A stretch of 64,000 nucleotides of DNA from Allobosea lathyri (GCF_900108245.1 NZ_FNUY01000004.1:124001-188000), one strand, 5' to 3'. Positions 35,309 through 43,459 are shown, counted from the first letter of the stretch. Numbers and translations are program-made. Notes: generated by a model not told the origin, from the letters alone.

Positions 35309-35330
35309 GGTTCGCCAAGGTGGTTCGCCA
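35309..35330. promoter_or_regulatory. Paired GGTTCGCCA repeats beside the integrase
   Basis: Two direct copies of GGTTCGCCA lie between the tRNA and the integrase stop. A similar pair (GGTTCGCCA, GGTTCGCCG) lies at the same distance from the tRNA-like copy at 49727. Such repeats are typical arm-type binding sites of tyrosine integrases. Confidence 0.45.
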
Positions 35331-35335
35331 ACCGG

Positions 35336-36418
35336 TTAGCCTCCCCGCTTTTTGCGCTCCTCGTGAAGCAACGTCACCTTGCCCAGCCCTGCCCGCGCCA
35401 GGCGCTCTTGGTTCGCGGACTTGGTGTAAAGCTCGGCGTGCTTGATGTCGGTATGGCCGAGCGTATCCATGATCTCGCGGGTGGTGGCGCCGCCATCGGC
35501 CAGCATGCCGCCGAGCGTCTTGCGCAGGCCATGCAAGGTGCAGCCCTTGGGCAGGTTCGCCGCCTTGGTCCAGTCGGCCATGCGGCCGGTCAGGGACTTT
35601 GCTGAGAAGGGGTTGCCATAGGCGGTCAACAGGATGGTCGGCCCCTTCAGGTCGGTGGCGTCCAGCGCCTCCTTAAGCATCGGCGAGATCGACAGCCGCA
35701 TCTCCCGGCCGGTTTTTATCTGCTTCAGCGCGATCGTGTCGTCGCGGATGGCCGAGACCGGCAGGGCAGCGACGTCGCTGCGTCGATTGCCCAGCCAAAG
35801 CGCCAGCGTGTAGACGAGGCGCGGCGTCGTGCCGATAGGCCAGCGCTTTTCGAACTGCTCGCGCTCGTCATCCGTCCAGGCCCGCCAGCCCTTGAGCTTG
35901 GGCCGATAGTTCAGCCGATAGCTCGGATCGTTCTCGATCCACTCCTCGTCGAGCCCGACCAGAATCATCTTGCGGATTGCGACGAGCAGATGGCGCGCCG
36001 CATGCGGGCGGTCGCTGCGTTCGGCGAGCAGCGCCTTCAAGTGCCGGCGCTTGAGATCGGCGAGCGGGGCCTCCCCCCAGAGCGTATCGACGCCGTCGGT
36101 GATCGGCAGATTGAGGAAAGTCTCGGCGATCGAGGACTGCTTCTGCTGCGTCACCGCGTCGAGCTGCTGCCACTCCGTCGTCTTGGTGATGACGATGCGC
36201 CAGGCAGCGCGCAGCGTGCGCGGCAGGGCAAAGCTGGGGTGCCGCTTGACCTCGGCCTTGCGCGGCTTGCGACCTTCGACCGCAGCGAGATAGGCCTCCT
36301 CGAACTCCGGGTGGCCGGGGTTGTGCGGCAGCGCGACGGTCTTGCCCGCGCGGCGGAAACGCCAGCGCTCGCGGCCGTGGCGATCTCTGTAGGGGCCGGC
36401 GTTGGGATGGTCGTTCAT
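35336..36418 (-). CDS. int: Tyrosine-type site-specific integrase
   Basis: 360 residues. An N-terminal arm-binding domain (RDRHGRERWRFRRAGKTVALP) and a core SAM-like domain are followed by the catalytic domain with Arg in WLGNRRSDVAAL, HGLRKTLGGML (HxxR box), LGHTDIKHAELYTK with the second His and the nucleophilic Tyr. It catalyses integration and excision of the element at the adjacent tRNA-Arg. Its 3' end points to the tRNA, the usual arrangement. The excisionase-like gene lies 17 bp upstream on the same strand. Confidence 0.95.
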   Translation of the reverse strand: MNDHPNAGPYRDRHGRERWRFRRAGKTVALPHNPGHPEFEEAYLAAVEGRKPRKAEVKRHPSFALPRTLRAAWRIVITKTTEWQQLDAVTQQKQSSIAETFLNLPITDGVDTLWGEAPLADLKRRHLKALLAERSDRPHAARHLLVAIRKMILVGLDEEWIENDPSYRLNYRPKLKGWRAWTDDEREQFEKRWPIGTTPRLVYTLALWLGNRRSDVAALPVSAIRDDTIALKQIKTGREMRLSISPMLKEALDATDLKGPTILLTAYGNPFSAKSLTGRMADWTKAANLPKGCTLHGLRKTLGGMLADGGATTREIMDTLGHTDIKHAELYTKSANQERLARAGLGKVTLLHEERKKRGG

Positions 36419-36435
36419 GGGGTGACGCTACGGAG

Positions 36436-36687
36436 TCACCCGGCCTTCCGCAAGGCGGCGTCGATCGCGTTCTCGCCGGCCTCGGCAAGGTCGCTGAAGG
36501 CCATATCGAGCTGGACGCGATCCCAGACGATGCGGCCGTCGATCTTCTTGCCTCGCGGCATCCGGCGATCGGCAACGAGTTCGTCGAATTTGGTGGTGCC
36601 GACGCCGATGTAATAGGCCGCCTCCTCCTTGCAGAGACCGCGCGGCACCCAGGAAATCGTTTCGATCCGTCCGGAGGTGCGCGGCAT
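36436..36687 (-). CDS. Excisionase-like helix-turn-helix protein
   Basis: 83 residues with an AlpA/Xis-type DNA-binding domain: GLCKEEAAYYIGVGTTKFDELV, RRMPRGKKIDGRIVWDRVQLD. Such proteins direct integrases to excision and can regulate the integrase promoter. Its ATG overlaps the stop of the upstream gene as ATGA-type overlap, so translation is coupled; 17 bp separate it from int. The three genes form the recombination module of the island. Confidence 0.85.
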   Translation of the reverse strand: MPRTSGRIETISWVPRGLCKEEAAYYIGVGTTKFDELVADRRMPRGKKIDGRIVWDRVQLDMAFSDLAEAGENAIDAALRKAG

Positions 36688-37010
36688 CAGCCGAACCTCG
36701 GATAGGTTTCGGCTTCGCCGCGCGCGACGTTCCGGCCGAGCGCCGTCAGCTCGTACATGATCATATCCGGCCCGCCGTGCCGGCCGCGCTCACGGCGGTG
36801 GATCGCGAAAAGGCCGTGATAGAGCGCGGCTTTCATTTCCGGGTCTGTGTCGGCCGCATAGAAATGGTCGCGATAGCCAGCCCGAAGTCCGGTCCCGCCA
36901 TAGGCATGCGTGACGCAGTGCAGGATGCCGTCCGACAGGTGCGGGCGAAGCGAGTGAGGCTCCGGCAGATGGATGTCGTCTTCTGGCGCCCGGCGGCACG
37001 ACACGAGCAT
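36687..37010 (-). CDS. Hypothetical protein upstream of xis
   Basis: 107 residues from ATG 37010, of unknown function, containing HYGLF-like and MIMYELTALGRNVARGE segments. The frame stays open to a TTG at 37139, but that part lies opposite phage-tail coding sequence and near a mosaic junction, so it is uncertain. Its end overlaps the excisionase start by one base pair step (TGATG), so it belongs to the int-xis transcript. It may be an element-encoded accessory or regulator. Confidence 0.65.
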   Translation of the reverse strand: MLVSCRRAPEDDIHLPEPHSLRPHLSDGILHCVTHAYGGTGLRAGYRDHFYAADTDPEMKAALYHGLFAIHRRERGRHGGPDMIMYELTALGRNVARGEAETYPRFG

Positions 37011-37052
37011 GGAGAGAAAGTCGCGCCAGTGGAGGCTCCAGCAGTCGCTTAG

Positions 37053-37312
37053 GTCATCGATCTCGACCTGGGCAAGGCCAGCGTCGGCTATGCCACCGAG
37101 ATCGAGGCCAAGGTCAATGCCGTCTCGGCGAGCGGGCAATTCGACATGGTCGCGTCGGTCGGTCCCGGCGGTCCCGCAAGCCGGATCCGCATGCGGGCCT
37201 CGACGACGTCGGGCGGCACGATGACGGATGCCGGCTTCATGATCGACGTGATCGGCGGCGTTATCACAGCGACGGCGTTTTCGCCGCCGTGGACGTCACC
37301 GGCTACGTGTGA
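37053..37312 (+). pseudogene. C-terminal remnant of a phage tail protein
   Basis: A frame open from 37053 reads VIDLDLGKASVGYATEIEAK then MRASTTSGGTMTDAGF, typical of the C-terminus of host-specificity (gpJ-like) tail proteins. The natural ending seems to be in another frame, DGVFAAVDVTGYV with TGA at 37310-37312, so a frameshift near 37265 is likely. The 5' part is missing at the junction with the integrase module. An ATG at 37146 in the first frame could start a fused product. Confidence 0.45.
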
Positions 37313-37319
37313 GGACTTC

Positions 37320-38354
37320 ATGGCAACCGGCTATTACATCCTGAGCGGCGTCGGCGTCGCGGCAGGCGACACGGTCCTGACCGCGACGCACCTGGCGGCG
37401 CCTGGCGGCGCGGCCGAGCCACTCAACTTCGCCCAGCTGATCGGCGGCGAAGGGGCGGAAGGCACGCCGGCCGGCTTCATGCTGATCGGCCCCGCCGGGC
37501 AGACCGCGATCGCCCGCCACACCGTCGACAATCACACGATCGCGCTCGGCGCGCCCTGGACTGGTGCCGATATCGCAGCCGGCGCCTGTCTGCTCGTGCT
37601 CGGGATCAATGCCCTGCCGATCGGCCGCTTGGCCACGCTGATCACACAGCTCTCGGTGTCGCGGCCGATGTTGGCGGCAAACCGCCTGATCGAGTTCGCC
37701 GGCGATCCTGAGGCGCAAGCGGCAGTGCGCGCCAACCTCGCGATCAGCGCCGCCAACACGCTCTTCACGCCCGCCGGCGGGATCTCTGCCCTCACGGTGC
37801 AAGCTGCGCTGGTCGAGCTCGACGGCGAGAAAGCCGCCGCAGCCTCGGTCACAGCCGTGGCCGATCAGGTCGATATCATCTCCGATCAGGTCGCTATCAT
37901 CTCCGGTCAGGTCGATACGGTCGCCGGGCAGGTGGCGGCGCTTTCCGACGACGTTGATGCCGTCGCTGATGTCGCTAACGGCGCGGCTTCGGGGCTGGCC
38001 GCGCTCGATAGTGCGACGGCGGATGCCCTCGCCAAGCGCCTGCGCGTCGACGCTGTTCAGGGCTTCACCACGCCCGAAAAGTTGCAGGCCCGACAGAACC
38101 TCGGCATTGGCAACGCGGTTGCCGGCATCACCGACATGCAGCCGATACGCGACCTCGTCACCGAGCAGCGGCGCATCGCGGAGGCGACGGAGCGCGGCGT
38201 CGAGGTCCAGGAACGCATCGCCGATGAGCTGGGCACGCTGCGCCAGATCTTCGCCGAGGACGCGGAAGAGCGGCAGGACTATCGGCAATGGCGCAAGGGC
38301 TTCGAGGCGGGGCAGCAGCAGCCGCAACCTGTTCGCCGGCGCCGGCAGGAATGA
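37320..38354 (+). CDS. Phage tail fibre-like protein
   Basis: 344 residues from the ATG at 37320, which has GAGGA just upstream. The N-terminal part is hydrophobic and glycine/alanine-rich, then VDIISDQVAIISGQVDTVAGQVAAL forms regular repeats expected of a trimeric fibre stalk, followed by VQGFTTPEKLQARQNLGI, a motif common in tail fibres and tail-associated proteins. The C-terminus is charged coiled coil. The frame is open to 37146. No other capsid or tail genes are present, so this is a leftover of a prophage. Confidence 0.65.
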   Translation: MATGYYILSGVGVAAGDTVLTATHLAAPGGAAEPLNFAQLIGGEGAEGTPAGFMLIGPAGQTAIARHTVDNHTIALGAPWTGADIAAGACLLVLGINALPIGRLATLITQLSVSRPMLAANRLIEFAGDPEAQAAVRANLAISAANTLFTPAGGISALTVQAALVELDGEKAAAASVTAVADQVDIISDQVAIISGQVDTVAGQVAALSDDVDAVADVANGAASGLAALDSATADALAKRLRVDAVQGFTTPEKLQARQNLGIGNAVAGITDMQPIRDLVTEQRRIAEATERGVEVQERIADELGTLRQIFAEDAEERQDYRQWRKGFEAGQQQPQPVRRRRQE

Positions 38355-38454
38355 GCGCCGTCATGTGAATTGCCGAAGCGGCGAGAGCCGCTGCGGCCGT
38401 CGCCTCGCCCTCGTAAGGGGGCGGCCCTCCTTGGGCGTTTCCTCCCTAAACCTG

Positions 38455-38488
38455 GGCCGGTCATCCTTCGGGATGGCTGGCCTTTTTT
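38455..38488 (+). terminator. UUCG-loop terminator after the tail gene
   Basis: A 12 bp stem (GGCCGGTCATCC with GGATGGCTGGCC, two G-T pairs) closes a TTCG loop and runs into TTTTTT. It lies 100 bp after the tail fibre-like gene. Confidence 0.85.
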
Positions 38489-38517
38489 CGTTTGAGGCCG
38501 AGCTGCCTGTGCGATAA

Positions 38518-38763
38518 ATGCGCATGCCTTTTCGATCGATCGTTGCAGAACCGGACGAGCTAGCCAAACTTGCCGACGCGTTCGATGCGGCATGGATGGG
38601 CGTCAACAGCGTCAATACGATCGGCACCCAATCCCAGAAGCGGGCTCGTACCCGGTTAGCCGAAATCATCCTTGAACTTTGGCGAGAGGATCCTACCCAG
38701 GCGCTCAGTGCCCGCGCCGTTGAGCGCTTCCTCGCTTCTGCTGACGATCAGGCGCAGGACTAA
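38518..38763 (+). CDS. Small island protein, paralogue of the gene at 42796
   Basis: 81 residues, unknown function. MPFRSIVAEPDELAKLADAF and EIILELWREDP align clearly with the 74-residue product at 42796-43020 (MPFQAIIEPEILAKLTAAF, FVTLWRADP). The family seems to be a small helical protein of Hyphomicrobiales; no domain is recognised. ATG 38524 is an alternative start, matching the MPF end of the paralogue. Confidence 0.65.
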   Translation: MRMPFRSIVAEPDELAKLADAFDAAWMGVNSVNTIGTQSQKRARTRLAEIILELWREDPTQALSARAVERFLASADDQAQD

Positions 38764-39114
38764 CGACGTTCCGCCGGGCCTTTTTTCGTTTCAGAGGCGA
38801 ACCGCCCGACTGCAGATGCGTTTCTTCCGCGTCGCCAGGTCTTCAGCCCGCTTGGCGATCACCTTAGGGTGAAGTTCTGCCCGTGCCGTCAGCCGCCGTT
38901 CCTCCGGGATCGGCGGCTTTTTTATTGGAACAAGCTCCGATTGCCTCGGTTGAAGGGGCGGCGCTCCCCGGGCGCCGCGTGGCCCGCGTGGTTTGCCCCC
39001 AACAGGGCGGGTTCGCGCTCTACCGCCAGCCGGAAGCTAGCCGCGGATGTACCGGCAGCAACTGGCCCGGCGGTAGAGAGACAAACATATCCAGCGCGAG
39101 CTTCCTCACCAGCA
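38764..39114. other. Gene-free stretch with a terminator
   Basis: Apart from the hairpin at 38891-38924 nothing convincing was seen here. Frames on either strand are short and look random. Confidence 0.5.
38891..38924 (+). terminator. Rho-independent terminator
   Basis: AGCCGCCG pairs with CGGCGGCT around a 12-base loop and is followed by TTTTTTATT. No gene is directly upstream on this strand except the small one ending at 38763. Confidence 0.7.
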
Positions 39115-39477
39115 CTACGAGTTCAGGGCGTCCCTGGCCGCCACGAATTGGGCGTCTAGTTCCAGAGAAGCCATGAGTTCTCGGTACTCGGCGACCATCT
39201 CGCTGCTTTCAGACGCGTCGGATTTGGTCCAATGCTCCAGACCCACCCACGCCAGTTCGTAAGCCTCGCAGATATCGAGAAAAGATTCGCTTGAAGCACG
39301 CTCCAGCTGAGCCCGCGCTTCCGGCATTCGAAGTTTCAGGCGCGCGCGGCCGCATTCAGCGAGATGGGTCATGGTAGTACGGTTGTCGAGATCTCTGGCG
39401 CATTTTTGACGGTCGCGCCCGCCAGCGTTGCGCAATTTATCCTCAACGCACGGTTCCCCTCTATTGGCCAGCCACAT
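39115..39477 (-). CDS. Hypothetical protein
   Basis: 120 residues, unrecognised. The C-terminal two thirds (FLDICEAYELAWVGLEHWTK, EMVAEYRELMASLELDAQFV) look like a helical protein; the first 35 residues are less convincing. An ATG at 39372 would give 85 residues and may be the real start. No ribosome site is clear for either. It is the last of three minus-strand small genes in this part of the island. Confidence 0.5.
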   Translation of the reverse strand: MWLANRGEPCVEDKLRNAGGRDRQKCARDLDNRTTMTHLAECGRARLKLRMPEARAQLERASSESFLDICEAYELAWVGLEHWTKSDASESSEMVAEYRELMASLELDAQFVAARDALNS

Positions 39478-39553
39478 TAGATGAGGAGGGGCCGCGCCTC
39501 GTATTGATGTGGGTTAGTCGCGCTAGCCTGTGTGCCGGCCGGGGAGGACGGCG

Positions 39554-39853
39554 TCAGATAGCTCGGAGGAAAGCAGCGCAGCACAAAGCCACGAGGGCGA
39601 GCGCTGCAATGGCGATCGAGCCGATTATCAGTGCGTTCCAGAGCGCAAGGGGCCGACGAGACGCATCGCCCAAAAGAGCTTTAGATGCGCCTCGTTGTTG
39701 GCCTTCGTACGCGCGGATCGCCGCGGCCCATCCCAATCTCTCCGCGTGGGCTGCCGAACCCTTCTTTGCACCTTGCAACTCTTCCACGCGGCGCTCCGCA
39801 AGGGCGAGCTCGCTGTCATCGTGGATGACGATCAATGGCGGAACCGGTTTCAT
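39554..39853 (-). CDS. Small tail-anchored membrane protein
   Basis: 99 residues. The N-terminal 60 are helical and charged (SELALAERRVEELQGAKKG), the C-terminal part is a single hydrophobic helix, ALWNALIIGSIAIAALALVA, ending in a short charged tail. It lies 15 bp after the small gene at 39869 on the same strand, so the two are likely co-translated. Function unknown. Confidence 0.6.
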   Translation of the reverse strand: MKPVPPLIVIHDDSELALAERRVEELQGAKKGSAAHAERLGWAAAIRAYEGQQRGASKALLGDASRRPLALWNALIIGSIAIAALALVALCCAAFLRAI

Positions 39854-39868
39854 CCACGCCGAACAATT

Positions 39869-40057
39869 CTACTGGGGATCTGTTCCGCCCGGCACCTCGC
39901 AATAGACGCGGACGGCTTCATGCGTCGCCAACAGTTCCAGCCACTCTGCGGTATTCGGGCGCGGCTCCCCGAGTTCCGCAATTCGCCTGAGGGCGGCCTC
40001 GAACTCTTCGCTATCCTCGAGACGTAGGATCGGGGCTTCGGGAGGCAGATTCGACAT
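39869..40057 (-). CDS. Small acidic protein resembling a truncated HigA-type antitoxin N-terminus
   Basis: 62 residues. EDSEEFEAALRRIAELGE followed by ELLATHEAVRVYCE resembles the N-terminal helical segment of some HigA-type antitoxins that precedes their helix-turn-helix, but no helix-turn-helix is present. The resemblance is weak and from memory. It precedes a small membrane protein gene. It could also be an orphan of another kind. Confidence 0.55.
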   Translation of the reverse strand: MSNLPPEAPILRLEDSEEFEAALRRIAELGEPRPNTAEWLELLATHEAVRVYCEVPGGTDPQ

Positions 40058-40150
40058 ACCTTATGATACCCGACGGCCGATGCGTGAAAAGTAGAAATAT
40101 TCTTACCGGACCCCCGACCAGATTGCGCATCGCCTGGCGTTGGCCTCTCA

Positions 40151-41233
40151 TCAAAGTTGATGCCCGCTGGCCGCTTGGTGGAGGTGCTTGAACCGACTTA
40201 TCAGAGTGAGAGCGACCGGTAGCGGGTCAGAAAGGGCGAAGCGAATGAACGCGCGATCGCCGGCAGTCATTTCCCAGGGTCGCAGGAGATGATTCAGGAT
40301 GATCCGTGCGCCATCGAGGCGGACTGGGCGAATGGGGAAGAGTCCCTTTTCACGTGAGCGATCGGGCCAGAGACCAAACTCAATGAAATTGGCGCCCGCT
40401 CGCATTGCCACATCCATCCGGTACCAGAAGCGGGGATTGCATTCGATGAGGAATAGCTGGCCTGCCTCATCAACCCGAACATCAAACACCATAATCCCGT
40501 CATAAGAGAGACTGGAGGCGACTTGGGACGCGAGTTGCGTTGCCTCTGCATGGTCGAAGAAGGTTACCGCTCCGTCGTCGCGGCGGTAGTGGGCAACGTT
40601 TGCAAGGCAACCCGCCCGCGCAAGAGCGACCGTAGTGAACTCGGTGCCTGCGATGTAGTTCTGAAGCAAAATCGGGCTGTAATCGAGGGATCGAAGTACG
40701 GGTTCGGCGGTGGCGTTGGTGATCTTGGCGACGCCAAGGCTGCCCCACATCGCCAACGGCTTCACCACAAAACTGCTGTCAGGGTCGGCTGCCGCGAGCA
40801 CCTTTCGAACCTGATCCACCCCCTCGCACACCACTGAGGCCGGATGCGGCAGGTGATGCCGGACGCAGAACTGAGCGAAGCGCGCTTTGTCGTTCAAGGT
40901 GTCGAACGTCTCCACGGTGGGCACGGGATAGCAAGTAGCGGCTATGGCTGTCCGGTGCTCGGCGAGAAAGCGCGTCGTGTCCGCATCGCTCGGTAGGATG
41001 TAGCTGATGTTCTCGTCGGCCAGGATGCGGTTGATCGCTTCTACGTCCGCAACGGTTCCAAACGGCTGTGCTTGAGGTTGCCTCGCATGAAACCGTTGGC
41101 AGAAGGTTGACCGCGAAAGCGCCTTTGCCTCGGCGGTTCCATAGACCTCTACGGCCTCAAATAACGGGGCTGCGCAGCGTAAGCTGCGGTATTGCAGACG
41201 GAAGCCGTTAGCAAGAATAAGGGCTTTCCGCAT
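40151..41233 (-). CDS. ATP-grasp domain protein (carboxylate-amine/thiol ligase-like)
   Basis: 360 residues. Pre-ATP-grasp Rossmann-like start (MRKALILANGFRLQYRSLRC), an ATP-binding lysine in SSFVVKPLAMWGSLGVAK, and a metal-binding LFLIECNPRFWYRMD near residue 265. ATP-grasp enzymes form acyl phosphates and ligate them to amines, thiols or hydroxyls. Partner genes that would reveal a product are absent, so it may work alone in amino-acid ligation or modify a cell component. It has GAGGGGAC upstream of the ATG. Base composition is lower in GC than the host genes, as expected of an island. Confidence 0.87.
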   Translation of the reverse strand: MRKALILANGFRLQYRSLRCAAPLFEAVEVYGTAEAKALSRSTFCQRFHARQPQAQPFGTVADVEAINRILADENISYILPSDADTTRFLAEHRTAIAATCYPVPTVETFDTLNDKARFAQFCVRHHLPHPASVVCEGVDQVRKVLAAADPDSSFVVKPLAMWGSLGVAKITNATAEPVLRSLDYSPILLQNYIAGTEFTTVALARAGCLANVAHYRRDDGAVTFFDHAEATQLASQVASSLSYDGIMVFDVRVDEAGQLFLIECNPRFWYRMDVAMRAGANFIEFGLWPDRSREKGLFPIRPVRLDGARIILNHLLRPWEMTAGDRAFIRFALSDPLPVALTLISRFKHLHQAASGHQL

Positions 41234-41580
41234 GTCCCCTCAGGCCTTCATCTCGTCCCGGATCAGGGCAGTCGTAAAAGGCGTCGCATCCTTGACTAAC
41301 CACTGAGCGATGCCGCCGTCGAGCGCTCTTAGGCGTTAGCGCTCTGGCGAATAAGGTTGATCGTCTCGACATCCCTGTTGCGATTAGGGGCGATACAAGG
41401 AAGCTGCGCCACACATCTTTCAAGGGTGTGCGCGATGATGCCGACGCGGGCGAGATTTACCAGCTGGAAGCGTAGGGGTCTGCCACGCCGCGCGTCGCCG
41501 GTCGTGTGCGAACGCATTGACTCTGCTCTGTCATCGTAAGATGTTCGTGCTCTGTTCTCATTTTGGAGCCGGGTACGCGT

Positions 41581-41763
41581 ATGGACAAGGACATCGATCC
41601 GCCCTGCATTCCACCGTGGACGCCGGAAACCCGGTTCTTGGGCTGGCGCCGCCGCGATCCCATGCAGCCCGATCGGAATTTCAGTCGGCCTCGCTCGAAG
41701 TTGGATGCCCGCGCGCGCGCTATGCTCCGCGTGCCGCCTGATCACCCAGATATTCCGTTCTAG
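41581..41763 (+). CDS. Hypothetical small basic protein
   Basis: 60 residues, proline- and arginine-rich (MDKDIDPPCIPPWTPETRFLG, RSKLDARARAMLRVPP). Not recognised. GGAG lies about 12 bp before the ATG, farther than usual. The opposite strand has an overlapping open frame that is less convincing. Confidence 0.35.
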   Translation: MDKDIDPPCIPPWTPETRFLGWRRRDPMQPDRNFSRPRSKLDARARAMLRVPPDHPDIPF

Positions 41764-41976
41764 GGCTGGCCGAAGGCGGCGCTGCCGTCTTTGGTGTTGG
41801 GGGCGCGGCGAAGGCGACAGGCTCCACGTTCGCGCGGTCCAATATCCCGATGGCTATCCCCACGATACCTAGTCGTGTGGTTCATCGCGCGTTCATGCGG
41901 CTAAAGGCACGGTCAAGTTCGAAAACGAGTTGGTTTGCCGACTGCTCTGAGGGATCCCTTAAGCGTTTAAGCGGCT

Positions 41977-42153
41977 ATGCGCAGGCTGAAGATCGAAACG
42001 GAGTTCGAATGCTGGCTCGCTGATCTGCGGATTGCCGAACTCGCCGGTTGCCTTGAGCATACTGAGGAAGAGCAGGAGCTCAGGTCGCTCATCGAGGCGG
42101 TCGACAGATGGAAGATGCGCTGGGCTCACAAGATGGAGCAGCCGTGCAGTTGA
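41977..42153 (+). CDS. Unrecognised 58-residue helical protein
   Basis: ATG at 41977, stop TGA at 42151-42153. It reads MRRLKIETEFECWLADLRIA then helical charged sequence ending KMRWAHKMEQPCS. Codon choice and composition look like a real protein. The function is unknown. A possible terminator follows at 42161-42190. Confidence 0.5.
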   Translation: MRRLKIETEFECWLADLRIAELAGCLEHTEEEQELRSLIEAVDRWKMRWAHKMEQPCS

Positions 42154-42160
42154 GGTAATA

Positions 42161-42190
42161 CAAAAGCGGGCCGCCGGCTGGCCGCTCTTG
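42161..42190 (+). terminator. Imperfect hairpin after the 58-residue gene
   Basis: AAAAGCGG pairs with CCGCTCTT around an internal GC-rich loop; the T tract is weak. Low confidence. Confidence 0.3.
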
Positions 42191-42370
42191 TAGTAATGAG
42201 ACCGCCGCTTTGCAGAATATCGATCGATTTGAACGATATTTCAGCTTGTTCGCGCCCTGATGGCTCGAATCAATAAAGATAATCTCCGCGGAACGAACTG
42301 GATGACGCTGCGTTTCCTAGCGACTCGCTGACCAGTGAGCAAAATCATATAACTATATGAGCTTAATGCC

Positions 42371-42661
42371 ATGACTGCAGGCAGAGGACGTCTTGTGTCG
42401 ACGGGCGGCGGCGCGGTGCCTGGTTCTTACAGTTACGAGCCAGCGCGCAGGCCCGGACTCTATGAGGGCTGGTTCAAAGGCAGAATTGACCGCATCGAAA
42501 AGAGTTCGCTGCAAGGCGACGTGACATTATTTTGTTCTAACGGAATTACTCTGCCGATTACCATAACAACTTTCAGCGACAGGATGGTATCGTTCACGGC
42601 ACCGATGGATCAGTCTTCCTGCATCGCACCTGATGAAGTAAAGGCGGTTAAGGCGGGTTGA
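42371..42661 (+). CDS. Hypothetical small protein
   Basis: 96 residues, unrecognised. The middle (YEGWFKGRIDRIEKSSLQGD, VTLFCSNGITLPITIT) looks like a small beta-rich domain. It follows an AT-richer stretch (42200-42370), typical of promoter DNA in islands. No clear ribosome site. It stands alone on this strand. Confidence 0.5.
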   Translation: MTAGRGRLVSTGGGAVPGSYSYEPARRPGLYEGWFKGRIDRIEKSSLQGDVTLFCSNGITLPITITTFSDRMVSFTAPMDQSSCIAPDEVKAVKAG

Positions 42662-42795
42662 GCTAAAAACTCGCCAGCTTGTTGGCGGGAAGATCGGGCT
42701 CGCAATGCAATTTGATAATGACGGCGGTGCGGACTTTTCGCCTCAAAACTGTCAGAGGTCGAAAGGTTCATCGGGCCTCGCTGATGGTATTCTAT

Positions 42796-43020
42796 TCATC
42801 GCGTCTTGCCGAATTCTGCGACGCTTTTTTCAATTAGCGGGCAATCTGGATCAGCTCGCCAAAGCGTGACGAAGATATGGCCGAGACGCTCTCTCTCAGC
42901 GACCAAATCGGTAGCTTCTATCGTATGCCGACTTTGCACAACTGCCCATGCCTCATCAAACGCAGCTGTCAGTTTGGCAAGAATTTCAGGCTCGATGATC
43001 GCTTGAAACGGCATGGGCAC
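42796..43020 (-). CDS. Small island protein, paralogue of the gene at 38518
   Basis: 74 residues. It shares MPF(Q/R)-I-PE-LAKL-AFD-AW and LWR-DP with the product at 38518-38763, about half of the positions. Unknown function. The start at 43020 has an in-frame ATG two codons later that matches the paralogue's alternative. Confidence 0.6.
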   Translation of the reverse strand: MPMPFQAIIEPEILAKLTAAFDEAWAVVQSRHTIEATDLVAERERLGHIFVTLWRADPDCPLIEKSVAEFGKTR

Positions 43021-43141
43021 TCCGGATGATGGCGCTCAAATTTGCAGCGCCGCGACCCTACTGTCCCGTTTGGAACTTGTCTAATGTTGGGACGTTTTTG
43101 CTCACGCGAATCCGAGTTGGATCGCTTCGAGGGAGGACGAC

Positions 43142-43459
43142 ATGAAAAAGGTAATCCTGGCTACCGTCATAGCCCTGTCGGTTATGGGCTCAGCGGCATA
43201 CGCTCAGGTCGGCGCCACCGTCACGATCGGACAGCCCGAGCAGACTCGCATCAAGGAGTACGTCGTCAAGGAGAAGGTGAAACCGACAATGATCAAGGAG
43301 AAGGTCACTGTCGGCACAACACTCGGCTCTGACGTGGAATTGGCACCGGTCCCGTCCGACTGGGGGCCGTCGGTCAGCAAATACCGCTACGTCTACACCA
43401 ATGACCACGTTGTCTTGGTCGAGCCTTCGAGCCGGCGGGTCGTTCATATCATCGAATAA
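43142..43459 (+). CDS. DUF1236 secreted protein
   Basis: 105 residues with a signal peptide (MKKVILATVIALSVMGSAAYAQ). The mature part carries the DUF1236 pattern: IKEYVVKEKVKPTMIKEKV, then WGPSVSKYRYVYTNDHVVLV and RRVVHIIE at the end. DUF1236 proteins are small periplasmic proteins of Hyphomicrobiales without known function. A GGGAGGACGAC ribosome site precedes the ATG. A related protein is encoded at 44990. Confidence 0.9.
   Translation: MKKVILATVIALSVMGSAAYAQVGATVTIGQPEQTRIKEYVVKEKVKPTMIKEKVTVGTTLGSDVELAPVPSDWGPSVSKYRYVYTNDHVVLVEPSSRRVVHIIE

Noticed and set aside
41329..41517. Minus-strand 62-residue frame (ends RDVETINLIRQSANA)
   Set aside because: The last 45 residues look protein-like, but there is no ribosome site and no family match, and the 5' part overlaps a better plus-strand candidate region; left uncalled.
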